Shown: piece by piece, positions 16,535-24,588 of the stretch
How the letters are laid out: the number at the start of each line of letters is the position of its first letter
Position numbering within the stretch: the first letter of the stretch is position 1
NCBI GenBank assembly: GCA_030057655.1
Contig: JASGUQ010000027.1
Location: 1-64,000 of the forward strand
DNA from: Bacillota bacterium
GTDB taxonomy: Bacteria; Bacillota; Clostridia; Christensenellales; Aristaeellaceae
DNA: 64,000 nt
Direction: 5' to 3'
Position numbers and translations under genes: made by a program
The notes under the pieces: model-generated
What the model saw: only the letters and a program-made list of their open reading frames with translations
The model's database searches: none
Told to the model about the DNA's origin: nothing

Positions 16535-17887
16535 TCAGCGCCCCTCAAGAACCAGGTTGTTGTCCTTCATTACCGCGATGATGTCGTTCACGCTGCGCTC
16601 GCAGGCCTCCTTGGTGTTGGCCTCCGCCATCACGCGGATAACGGGCTCGGTGCCCGACTTGCGCACCAGCACGCGCCCCTCATCGCCCAGGCGTTCCGAT
16701 GCCGCCTGGATCGCTAACTTCACCTGCGGGTTTGAAAGCGCCTGCTCCTTGTCCTTCACGCGCACGTTTTTTAAGATCTGGGGATAGACCACAAAGGGCT
16801 CCACGAGTTTGGACAGGGGCTGCTCCCGGGTGATCATGGCCTGCATCACCTTGATCGCGGTCAGCATGCCGTCCCCGGTGTTGGCGTACTTGCTGAAAAT
16901 GATGTGTCCGGACTGCTCCCCGCCCAGCAGGTAGCCGTTGTCCCGCATGCACTCATACACAAAGCGGTCGCCCACGTTGGTCTGCTTGTACTGGATGCCG
17001 ATCTCGTCCAGCGCCTTGTACAGGCCGAAATTGGACATGACGGTGGTCACGATGGTGTTGTCCGTCAGGTTGCCGCGCTCCTTCATAAAGCGCCCGTACA
17101 GGTACAAGATGCCGTCCCCGTCCACCAGATGGCCGTTCTCATCCACCGCCAGGCAGCGGTCCGCGTCCCCGTCAAAAGCAAAGCCCACGTCCAGTTTGTT
17201 CTCTGTCACAAAGTGCTGCAGGCCTTCAATGTGCGTGCTGCCGGCGTTCTGGTTGATGTTGGTGCCGGAGGGCTGGTTGTTGATCACAAAGGTGGAGGCG
17301 CCCAGCGCGTCAAAGACAGACTTGGCGATCATCCAGGTGCTGCCGTTGGCGCAGTCCAGGCCCACCTTGTAGCCGTTGAAGGAATTGCGGGAGAGGGAGA
17401 TCAGGTAGCCGATGTATTTGTTGCGCCCGCTGTAATAGTCCACCGTCTTGCCGATGCGCTCCCTTGTCGCGTAGGGGATGGTGGCAGGGTCGCTGTCCAG
17501 GTAGTTCTCCAGTTGACGGATCACCACCTCGTCCATTTTCTCGCCATTGCCGTTGAGCAGTTTGATGCCGTTGTCATAATAGGGGTTGTGGGAGGCGGAG
17601 ATCATCACCCCGCAGTCAAAATGCTCCGTGCGTGTTATGTAGGACACGCTGGGCGTGGTCGTCACATGCATCAGGTAGGCGTCAGCGCCCGAAGACGTGA
17701 TGCCGGCGGAGAGGGCATCCTCCAGCATGTAGCTGGACAGCCTGGTATCCTTGCCGATCACGATGCGCGCCTTCTTGTTCTGGCCGAAATAATGGCCCAG
17801 GAAGCGCCCGATCCGGAGCGCGTGATCCACCGTAAGCCCGATGTTGGCCTCGCCCCGGAACCCGTCTGTGCCAAAATATTTTCCCAT
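16535..17887 (-). CDS. glmM: Phosphoglucosamine mutase
   Basis: A 450-residue enzyme of the alpha-phosphohexomutase family, converting glucosamine-6-phosphate to glucosamine-1-phosphate for peptidoglycan precursors. The N-terminus GKYFGTDGFRGEAN is diagnostic. The phosphoserine loop is SASHNP with catalytic Ser99. The metal loop DGDADR and the sugar-specificity loop GGEQSGHI follow, and VRKSGTEPVIRVM closes the phosphate-binding domain. It has its own promoter (17922-17950) and is followed one base after its stop by the beta-helix gene, forming a likely UDP-GlcNAc precursor operon. Confidence 0.96.
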   Translation of the reverse strand: MGKYFGTDGFRGEANIGLTVDHALRIGRFLGHYFGQNKKARIVIGKDTRLSSYMLEDALSAGITSSGADAYLMHVTTTPSVSYITRTEHFDCGVMISASHNPYYDNGIKLLNGNGEKMDEVVIRQLENYLDSDPATIPYATRERIGKTVDYYSGRNKYIGYLISLSRNSFNGYKVGLDCANGSTWMIAKSVFDALGASTFVINNQPSGTNINQNAGSTHIEGLQHFVTENKLDVGFAFDGDADRCLAVDENGHLVDGDGILYLYGRFMKERGNLTDNTIVTTVMSNFGLYKALDEIGIQYKQTNVGDRFVYECMRDNGYLLGGEQSGHIIFSKYANTGDGMLTAIKVMQAMITREQPLSKLVEPFVVYPQILKNVRVKDKEQALSNPQVKLAIQAASERLGDEGRVLVRKSGTEPVIRVMAEANTKEACERSVNDIIAVMKDNNLVLEGR

Positions 17888-17921
17888 TATTTTTCTCCTT
17901 GTCTTCCATGGATTTGATCTG

Positions 17922-17950
17922 ATTATACTTGTTTTTAAGCGCGCTTACAA
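17922..17950 (-). promoter_or_regulatory. glmM promoter
   Basis: Minus strand: TTGTAA, 17-base spacer, TATAAT, 35 bases before the glmM start. Confidence 0.8.
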
Positions 17951-17962
17951 TCGCGTTTACCC

Positions 17963-17992
17963 TTTACAATCAGGAACGGAATTTAGTATTAT
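17963..17992 (+). promoter_or_regulatory. Promoter of the NusG-II/Gx transporter pair
   Basis: TTTACA, an 18-base spacer and TATTAT, divergent from the glmM promoter and 30 bases before the TTG start. Confidence 0.55.
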
Positions 17993-18021
17993 AACTGACA
18001 GAATTGCAAGGAGGCCCCGGA

Positions 18022-18498
18022 TTGAAACGCAAAGACTGGATCATCATCGGCGGCGTCGCCGCTTTGGCCGCCCTTCTTTTGGTTGCGGGCATTTTTTTTA
18101 AACCCAAGCCGGACAACACCACCCTGCCCACCCTGACCTTAACCAAGTTCATCGGGCTTGATCAGAGCCGGGAAGCGCTTGAGGAGGCGGAGAGCTACCT
18201 GCGCATCCGGCAGGGGGATCAGTACTATAACCTCATTCCCTTAAACGGCCCGGGGGAGATCGTCATCACCCAGGAGGAACAGGGCTTTGAGAACGTCGTC
18301 CGCATCGACCGCAACAGCGTGGTCATGCACAATTCCAACTGCCCCAAGCACGAGTGCATGATGCAGGGGGAGATGACGCTTGACAACATCAATACCCGTG
18401 TCTTCTTCCAATGGATTGTCTGCCTGCCGCATCAGGTGGTTTTAGAATTGCTGCCCAGGGAGGAGGCGCTGAACCTGCTCGCAGGTGAAACCCCATGA
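18022..18498 (+). CDS. NusG domain II-containing anchored protein
   Basis: A 158-residue protein with one N-terminal helix (residues ~6-26) and an outside beta-rich domain of the NusG-II type. Features are VRIDRNSVVMHNSNCPKHEC, a Cys pair in CPKHEC, then FFQWIVCLPHQVVLEL. Such proteins are common in Clostridia beside a Gx-type transporter, as here. Start: TTG at 18022 with AAGGAGG upstream; the frame's first possible TTG (18004) lies before that ribosome site. It overlaps the next gene by 4 bases. A role in flavin or quinone-related membrane chemistry is suspected from neighbours in other genomes but not shown. Confidence 0.82.
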   Translation: MKRKDWIIIGGVAALAALLLVAGIFFKPKPDNTTLPTLTLTKFIGLDQSREALEEAESYLRIRQGDQYYNLIPLNGPGEIVITQEEQGFENVVRIDRNSVVMHNSNCPKHECMMQGEMTLDNINTRVFFQWIVCLPHQVVLELLPREEALNLLAGETP

Positions 18499-19037
18499 AA
18501 ACCAAAAACCTGGCGCTGGCCGGCCTTTTTATCGCCATCATGCTCATTTTGGGCTACATCGAGAAACTGATGAACCTGGGGCTGGGCTTTGGCATCAAGC
18601 TGGGGCTTTCAAACAGCGTTCTTCTGCTTTGCCTGTACTGGTTTTCCTTCCCCATGACCCTGGTTTTGATGCTGGCCAAGGTGCTGCTGACCTCCCTGCT
18701 CTTTGGCGGGGCAAACCCGACCGCCTTCAGCTTAAGCTTCGCCGGCGGCGCGCTCAGCCTGATCGGCATGGCGCTCATGGTCAACGTGGTCAAGGACGTC
18801 AGCCCCATCACCGCAGGCGTGGTGGGCGGCGTGCTGCACAACATCGGCCAGATGGCTGTCGCTGTTCTGGTGTGGAATTATCCCCTGATTTTCTTTCAAA
18901 TCGCGCTGCTGGTGGTCGTGGGCGGCTTCATGGGCGGCATCACCGGCTCTATCGTGCTCCGCATGAAACACCTTCTGCCCTATGAGCGCAGAAAGCAGCT
19001 GGGCTTCATCACAAAACCGGACGCTCCGGGAACCTAA
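18495..19037 (+). CDS. Gx transporter family protein
   Basis: A 180-residue membrane protein with about five helices, of the family annotated either as Gx transporter or as heptaprenyl diphosphate synthase component I. Characteristic pieces are LGYIEKLMNLGLGFGIKLGL, KVLLTSLLFGGANPTAFSLSFAGG and GVVGGVLHNIGQM. The fold is like ECF S-components, so it may bind a small vitamin-like or isoprenoid substrate. ATG overlaps the previous stop (ATGA), implying translational coupling. A bidirectional terminator at 19050-19078 follows. Confidence 0.85.
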   Translation: MKTKNLALAGLFIAIMLILGYIEKLMNLGLGFGIKLGLSNSVLLLCLYWFSFPMTLVLMLAKVLLTSLLFGGANPTAFSLSFAGGALSLIGMALMVNVVKDVSPITAGVVGGVLHNIGQMAVAVLVWNYPLIFFQIALLVVVGGFMGGITGSIVLRMKHLLPYERRKQLGFITKPDAPGT

Positions 19038-19049
19038 TCAGATTCCACC

Positions 19050-19078
19050 AAAAAACGCCGCGAATGACGGCGTTTTTT
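19050..19078. terminator. Bidirectional terminator
   Basis: AAAAAACGCCG and CGGCGTTTTTT around a 7-base loop, between the Gx transporter gene (plus) and the reverse rubrerythrin gene (minus). A-rich and T-rich flanks make it functional both ways. Confidence 0.9.
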
Positions 19079-19093
19079 CATACGATGCAATGC

Positions 19094-19639
19094 TTACTTT
19101 TTGGGGAACAGCCTGATCATCAACCCGTTGATGGCCTGCGCGTGGCGGGCTTCGTCCTTGGCCATCTCGTGCAGGGCGTCATGCACCGCGTCATACTTCA
19201 GTTCCTTGGCCAGGTCGGAAACCGCCTTCTTGTCCGCGCATTCGGCGGCCTCGGCCTGCACGCGCTGCTCCATGTTGACGCGGGTACTTTCGCTCAGCCC
19301 CTCGCCCAGCAGCTCCATCAGTTGCCCCGCGTGGCGCACTTCTTCCATCGCCAGGCGCTCAAACAGGGCGGCGGCCTCGGGATACCCTTCCCTGTCCGCG
19401 GCCCTGGCCATCGCCATGTACTGGGCAGCCTCGCGGCAGTCGTTTTGCAGCCTTTCCTGCAGCTGCGCGACCACGCGGTTATCGACCAGCCTGGCGGAGC
19501 CCAGCGCGTGCCCGTCCTTCAGGCTCAGCCCTGAAGCGATCTTTTCAAACGCTTCCCTGCCCACTTTGCAGACCGGGCAGATCTCCGGCGGCTCGTCCCC
19601 TTCATGGATATAGCCGCAAACCTTACAAATCCACTTCAT
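19094..19639 (-). CDS. Reverse rubrerythrin
   Basis: A 181-residue non-heme iron protein for peroxide and oxygen detoxification. Domain order is rubredoxin first (residues 4-27, CKVCGY and CPVCKVG) and ferritin-like four-helix bundle second. The diiron ligands are visible as EAAQYM, EEVRHA, the glutamate of EAAECAD and DEARHA. The rubredoxin-first order is the reverse type known from clostridia. The ATG is preceded by GAGG. It stands alone on the minus strand, ending at the shared terminator. Confidence 0.93.
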   Translation of the reverse strand: MKWICKVCGYIHEGDEPPEICPVCKVGREAFEKIASGLSLKDGHALGSARLVDNRVVAQLQERLQNDCREAAQYMAMARAADREGYPEAAALFERLAMEEVRHAGQLMELLGEGLSESTRVNMEQRVQAEAAECADKKAVSDLAKELKYDAVHDALHEMAKDEARHAQAINGLMIRLFPKK

Positions 19640-19758
19640 GATGACCTCAATTGATCAGCGTTCTCAGTTTTCCGGGCAAAACAACCTGTTTCAGGGCCTT
19701 GCGCCCCGAAGGATCAAAATTTATCGTGTCAACCAGCCTGATCCGCGCTGCTTGATGG

Positions 19759-20169
19759 TCAGATGAAGTATTTGCGGATGAAGTCCGGCGCGTCCGCGTC
19801 GTCCATGCTGACGGACAGGACAAAATTGATGTTGCGCTTCGCGCTCAGGCTTTCCAGGGATTTAAAGAACCACTCGGTATCCTCCGGCTTGGCATGAACC
19901 AGTTTCAAAAAAGCGTCGATAAACACCAGGGTCACATCAAAATTCTGTGCCAGCATCCCGCACAGGAAGCCATACAGCATTTCCGGCCCCGCCATGTTGT
20001 ATTCGCCCGCGTTGACAAAGCGGATCTCATGGCGCAGGTCAAACATGTAGCGGTTGTCATCGTCCACAAAAACGACGTCGCCCTTTTGCTGTTTAATGGA
20101 CTCGTTGGCCATATCGATAATCCGTTTGGTTTTTCCTGATCCTTTCAAGCCGTGAATAACCTGTATCAT
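19759..20169 (-). CDS. Small P-loop ATP-binding protein
   Basis: A 136-residue protein starting with a Walker A loop at residues 7-14 (GLKGSGKT) and containing a Walker B-like VTLVFIDAF around residues 79-87. The rest (RYMFDLRHEIRFVNAGEY; SAKRNINFVLSVS) fits a minimal RecA/ASCE-type fold with no extra domain. I cannot assign a substrate; short proteins like this recur in Clostridia as unnamed ATP-binding proteins. A GGGGGG tract upstream of the ATG may serve as ribosome site. An extended -10 lies at 20202-20210. Confidence 0.72.
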   Translation of the reverse strand: MIQVIHGLKGSGKTKRIIDMANESIKQQKGDVVFVDDDNRYMFDLRHEIRFVNAGEYNMAGPEMLYGFLCGMLAQNFDVTLVFIDAFLKLVHAKPEDTEWFFKSLESLSAKRNINFVLSVSMDDADAPDFIRKYFI

Positions 20170-20201
20170 GGGACATCCCCCCCTGTTTATTCTTTACATG
20201 A

Positions 20202-20210
20202 ATTATACCA
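20202..20210 (-). promoter_or_regulatory. Extended -10 promoter of the P-loop gene
   Basis: Minus strand TGGTATAAT (TGn plus TATAAT), with no good -35. It lies 33 bases upstream of the start. Confidence 0.55.
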
Positions 20211-20305
20211 CATTTTCATGCGGCTATCCAATGATGCGGGCTTTGTTCATGTTTTTTTCATGAGCGCCGCGCGAGGTTTTTCCGGTTTTGCGGGCCGCTG
20301 CCTGC

Positions 20306-23300
20306 TTATCCCCTTGTGATTTCCATGTTTTCCCTGCTCATCTGTTCCCGGGCCAGGGTTTTCAGGTCTGTTTTTCTGACCCGCCGCCTCAGGGGTTCCT
20401 TGCTGGCTTTTTCCGTCCTGCAGATGCCCTGGTACTCGCAGTAGCTGCACACAGCCGTGCCGTTTTGCTTGATTACGGGGCTCCTGGTGATGAGCCCGGT
20501 AAAAATATCGTTAGCCAGTTCCTTTGTTCTTCTTTTGGCCAGATCCATCAGGCTGTCCAGCTCTTCGCCGGTCAGCAGGTTGCTGCCGCTTCTGACCTCC
20601 CCGTCCTTGTTGCGGTATTCCGGCAGGGTGAGGGGCGGTTTCGCTTCGTCCATTTTCCCGATCACATCTTTATCGCTTAACAGCACCCCGTTTAAACGAA
20701 GCTCTTTTCTCGCTTCGCTCAGCGCCTTTTTCTCATCCTCCGCCTTGACCAGGGGGTTATGAAGCCGCTGGTAAAAAGCGCCGGCGGGCAGGGCGTTTTT
20801 ATACGCCTTCAGCGCTGCTGACAGGTAAAGCATCAGCTGCAGCTGCGTGCCCTCCTCCAGTTCGCCCGCGTTGATCTTCACATTCCCGCTTTTGTAGTCG
20901 ATCACGCGGATAAAGCGCAGGTTTTCATCCAGCACAACGGAGTCCACCCGGTCGATGGTACCCCTCAGCTTCAGGGTCTCGCCGTTTTCCAGTTCGATCT
21001 CAATCGCCGGAAGGGGATCTCCGGGGCCAAAGCGCAGTTCCGCCGCGACGGTGTCAAACCCGGATGCCGCATTGCCCTCCGTCAGCGCCCAGGCCATGCG
21101 CCTGCACAGGTCCAGGGTGATCCCGGCGTTTCGTTTGGCGCGGGTGGTATCCGCCCAGGGAGCCTCCTCCCAGCCCTCGGTCAGTTCCGAAAGCACCCTG
21201 TCCATCGCCTCGTCGCTTTCTACCCGGGTCATCCCTGCCCAATCCGGGCTTCTCATCACTTCCCGGGTGAACCCTTCCATCGCCGCGTGGCAGAAGCTGC
21301 CCAGGTCGGTGTTCTTCAGCGCCCACTCCTTGCGCTCAAGGGGCTTAAGCCCATAGTCCACAAAGTGCTTAAAGGGGCAGGCGGCGTAACTTTCCAGCCT
21401 GGAAACGGAGCTGAGGCCTGTTTTCAGCAGCGTTTTTGCTGTGTCCTTGTCCAGCGTCTTCTCAGGATCATCGTCGATCAGCGCCGTTTTGATGCCGTTT
21501 AAATGGGCCTGCCAGTCCTCAGACGCCTCAAGCCACCGGTAGGCCTCCCACCAGGGCCCTGTCATCTCACCCTTTGAAAGCAGCACCGCGATCTCATCCA
21601 GGGCCACCAGGGGCGTAAAGGCCTGCGGCTCCCTGAGGCTCAAGATCGCGCCGCCCTCCTCCCTCAGGCGCGGAAACATTTTTTTGACGCGCGTCAGCTC
21701 CATCAGCGGGGTCAGCGGCTTGCCCTGCTCATCAGACAGGGCGTAGCTCAGGTGCACTTCCTTTTTTGCGCCGGCCACCGCCTTAAACAGGTCCAGCCGC
21801 CTGATGCCCTCCCGGCTCTCCACCTGCAGGTTCAGGCGGACTTTCATGTTTTCTTCCAGCTGTGCGCGTTCCCTGTCCCGTATCAGCCTGTCCTCATTCA
21901 CGTTCAAGACGCCGCTGTTGAGGCCCAAAATATAGACGATGTCCGGTTCCCGGATCATCAGCTGCCCCAGGGCCCCGGCCTGAACGCTCTGCCGCAGGGG
22001 GGGCAGAGCGGCCAAACTGGTCATGGACAGGCCGGCTTCCAGCCATTCCGCGAACCGCCCCAGGGGCACGCGCTCTTTGCCCAGAAGCTGGTTCATCTGC
22101 TCAAAAAAGCCCATCAGCTTGTCCCAGACCTGGCCTGCCCGCTGCGCCTCCTCATGCAGGCTCATTTGGGTGAGGTCTTCGCTCATCGCCAAAACCCTTT
22201 CCTGGGCTTTGATGTCTGACAGGAAGTCCATCACCGCCTGGATGGAGGCGGCCGCGTCCCTGGCCTTGCTCAGTTTTTCGCGCATTTTGTCAAGGGGCGT
22301 GATGGCCGCTTTTCGGGCTTCCTCGGCTTTCTTGAGCCGTTCTTCCTCCCCCTTTGTAAAAGGCCGGGTCCATTTTTTGCCGCGGATGCCAAACTCCCTG
22401 GCATAGTTTTCCAGCTCAAAAGCCTCCTCTTCGCCAATGGGGGAGTAGGGGGATTTGATGTAGTTGAACACGTCGCCCGGCCGCCAGACAGCCGCCTGAA
22501 TGCATTTCATCGCGTCCGTCAGGCAGCGCACCAGGGGCTGGGCGGTCAAAGGCTCCTTGACGGACACAAAGTGCGGGATGCCGTAAGAAGCGAAGACATC
22601 GCTTAAAAGGGCAGCGTAGCCCTCCTGCGCCAGGTAGACCGCGATGCCCTTTGGATCCTGGCCGTTCCTTATTTGCGCGTAGATCTTCTGCGCGGCCCGC
22701 CTGATCTCCTCATTCGCGGTCTTGGCCGCGTAAAGGTTCAGCCCGTCCGGCTCCTCATGATAAGTCTCCTGCCTGAGCCGCAAGATCTGTCGCTGCAGGT
22801 GATGAAGTGCGGGCGACTGCGTACTTTCCCTTTCCTCCAGTGTTTCAACGCTGTATTTTTGCCCTGCCAGATAAAACTGCTCCGTCAGCTGCGCCAGGCT
22901 GTTATTAACAGGGGCAAAAGCATCCCCGTCCTCCGCTTCCCGGCTGTCTGTCTGCAAGGTTAAAATAAAGTTGTCCGCCCTGCCCGCAAGCAGCGAAAAC
23001 AGCCGGATCAGGGGCGGGGTCAGGAGGTCAAAACCGGTTACCAGGATGTCATGGCCCAAAAACAGCTCGCTGTTTTTTAGGCGCTCCAGCATCTCCTTTT
23101 GCCGGTCCTCGCTGTCATACAGCTGCCCTTCCATCGCGTCCTGATAGGCCTGGTAGATATGGGCCAGGTCGGTCAGTTTGGGGTCTGGGCTTTCTTTTTC
23201 TTCAGCGTAAGCCAGCAGTTCTTCCGGGCTCAGCCCCGCGCTCTTGAACTCGCTGACGGCTTCAACCAGCTTCTGTGTAAATCCGGGCTTGGTGCGCGCC

Positions 23301-23620
23301 CGCCCGTAATATTTCAGGTCGTCCTTCAGGTTCCACATGACCCTGGACAGGGTCATGTTCTGCCCCTGCTCGTCAATCACCACCCGTTCATCCTGCCCCG
23401 CGCGGTCAAAGACCACCTTGGACAGCCTGGAGGGGGACAGCACCTGCAGGCGGAAGAAACCCTTGACCCCAAGGCTTTTCATGGCGTCCCGCTCTGCCTG
23501 CAGGGTCATCTGCTCAGGCACCAGCAGCAGGACAGGTTTGCCGCTGCCATAGGACGATTTCAACTGTTTTTCAAGGGCTTCCCAAAGCCCGCCGGTTCTG
23601 CTTTTTAGAATACGTATCAT
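20306..23620 (-). CDS. addB: AddB-like helicase/nuclease (PD-(D/E)XK), no adjacent addA
   Basis: A 1104-residue protein matching AddB of the AddAB recombination complex, which resects double-strand breaks with AddA. The C-terminal nuclease domain carries RVIDYKSGN near residue 908 and QLQLMLYLSAAL. The iron-sulfur cysteines are one in AACPFKHFVDYG (~746) and three in CSYCEYQGIC (~1055). The N-terminal region corresponding to the ATP loop reads LKSRTGGLWEALEKQL, lacking the GxxGxGK[ST] pattern. LLLVPEQMTLQAERD follows as in AddB. No addA lies on either side. The ATG follows GGAGGGAAGC. An extended -10 (TGGTATAAT) is at 23639-23647. Confidence 0.85.
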   Translation of the reverse strand: MIRILKSRTGGLWEALEKQLKSSYGSGKPVLLLVPEQMTLQAERDAMKSLGVKGFFRLQVLSPSRLSKVVFDRAGQDERVVIDEQGQNMTLSRVMWNLKDDLKYYGRARTKPGFTQKLVEAVSEFKSAGLSPEELLAYAEEKESPDPKLTDLAHIYQAYQDAMEGQLYDSEDRQKEMLERLKNSELFLGHDILVTGFDLLTPPLIRLFSLLAGRADNFILTLQTDSREAEDGDAFAPVNNSLAQLTEQFYLAGQKYSVETLEERESTQSPALHHLQRQILRLRQETYHEEPDGLNLYAAKTANEEIRRAAQKIYAQIRNGQDPKGIAVYLAQEGYAALLSDVFASYGIPHFVSVKEPLTAQPLVRCLTDAMKCIQAAVWRPGDVFNYIKSPYSPIGEEEAFELENYAREFGIRGKKWTRPFTKGEEERLKKAEEARKAAITPLDKMREKLSKARDAAASIQAVMDFLSDIKAQERVLAMSEDLTQMSLHEEAQRAGQVWDKLMGFFEQMNQLLGKERVPLGRFAEWLEAGLSMTSLAALPPLRQSVQAGALGQLMIREPDIVYILGLNSGVLNVNEDRLIRDRERAQLEENMKVRLNLQVESREGIRRLDLFKAVAGAKKEVHLSYALSDEQGKPLTPLMELTRVKKMFPRLREEGGAILSLREPQAFTPLVALDEIAVLLSKGEMTGPWWEAYRWLEASEDWQAHLNGIKTALIDDDPEKTLDKDTAKTLLKTGLSSVSRLESYAACPFKHFVDYGLKPLERKEWALKNTDLGSFCHAAMEGFTREVMRSPDWAGMTRVESDEAMDRVLSELTEGWEEAPWADTTRAKRNAGITLDLCRRMAWALTEGNAASGFDTVAAELRFGPGDPLPAIEIELENGETLKLRGTIDRVDSVVLDENLRFIRVIDYKSGNVKINAGELEEGTQLQLMLYLSAALKAYKNALPAGAFYQRLHNPLVKAEDEKKALSEARKELRLNGVLLSDKDVIGKMDEAKPPLTLPEYRNKDGEVRSGSNLLTGEELDSLMDLAKRRTKELANDIFTGLITRSPVIKQNGTAVCSYCEYQGICRTEKASKEPLRRRVRKTDLKTLAREQMSRENMEITRG

Positions 23621-23735
23621 CTGCTTCCCTCCATCAGGATTATACCATAGGTAATACTGAACTCCATCTGCTGATTTCCTTTTTCACTGTCTTTAAGGTA
23701 CAATCATGGCATCTGACAAAGAGGAGTTGATTTTG

Positions 23736-24467
23736 TTGAAAAAATTGTTGGCGCTTTTGATCGCCCTGCTGATGGTTCTGCCTGTTTCAGGCTTGTTGGA
23801 GGAAACGAGCGGCCCAAAAGGCGATCCTGCCGCGCGCGAAGCCTTTATTGAGGGGATGCTGGCCACTGCCAAGGAGCAGTATGACAAGGCGAACGGCCGC
23901 GCGATGCCGGCGGCCTCCTCCGGGGACATCTATGTCTGCAAGAATTTCACCGTGTACATGTTCCGCAAAAACCGGGACAAGTTCCGCATGGCGGAATACC
24001 CGGACGTCAAACTGGTCATTCCGGACAACCTGCCCAGGGAAGAGAGCAAGCCCTATGTCTACGGCGCGGCCTGGAAAGACATCCCAGCTTCAGAGGGCAA
24101 CCCTTTTTATGCCGCGGCCACCTTCCGCTATGACAAGGGAAAGTCTGAAAAAGAAAACCGCGAGCTGGCGCGGGAGTTTTTAAAGCAGGTTCAGCGCGGG
24201 GACTACTTCCAGATGGCCGCCAAGTATTATTACGGCGTGGGCGCGCACAGCCTGGTGTTCACCCGGGATTATGACCCGGAGAATGATTCCGTCACCTGGA
24301 CGGATTCCAACATGAAGGGTAAAAAAATAAACGGCGTCCGCCACGGCTACATCCAGTGGGACGCGGTCAAAAAGATCGACTGGTTTGTGGACGCCTTTTG
24401 CCGCAAAAACTATGGCGCCACCATCTACCGCTTGAGGGACGACATCATTTTCAATGCTTCAGAATAA
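23736..24467 (+). CDS. Secreted protein with a possible Cys/His/Asn catalytic set
   Basis: A 243-residue protein of unknown family with a clear signal peptide (KKLLALLIALLMVLPVSG). The frame is open from ATG 23706, but GAGGAG lies just before TTG 23736, and starting there places the signal peptide at the N-terminus. The mature part has DIYVCKNFTVYMF, then RGDYFQMAAK, GAHSLVF and TWTDSNM in order. Cys, then His, then Asn in a short extracellular domain recalls papain-fold NlpC/P60 or CHAP amidases, but the match is too loose to assign. A TACAAT -10 candidate is at 23699-23704. Confidence 0.65.
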   Translation: MKKLLALLIALLMVLPVSGLLEETSGPKGDPAAREAFIEGMLATAKEQYDKANGRAMPAASSGDIYVCKNFTVYMFRKNRDKFRMAEYPDVKLVIPDNLPREESKPYVYGAAWKDIPASEGNPFYAAATFRYDKGKSEKENRELAREFLKQVQRGDYFQMAAKYYYGVGAHSLVFTRDYDPENDSVTWTDSNMKGKKINGVRHGYIQWDAVKKIDWFVDAFCRKNYGATIYRLRDDIIFNASE

Positions 24468-24520
24468 TAAACTGTGGCATTATTTGCCCTTCAAGTGAAA
24501 AGGAGCCATCCTGCTTTTCC

Positions 24521-24549
24521 TTGATGGCAGCATCAATTTATGTTATAAT
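24521..24549 (+). promoter_or_regulatory. Promoter of the flavin reductase gene
   Basis: TTGATG, a 17-base spacer and TATAAT, 40 bases before the ATG at 24589. Confidence 0.8.
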
Positions 24550-24588
24550 AACTAACAAAATAACATACCATTGAAAGGAGAAACAAGT

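Noticed and set aside
23649-23661. Fourth copy of the hairpin element
   Set aside because: Only TAATACTGAACTC matches the terminal repeat; nothing of the interior follows.
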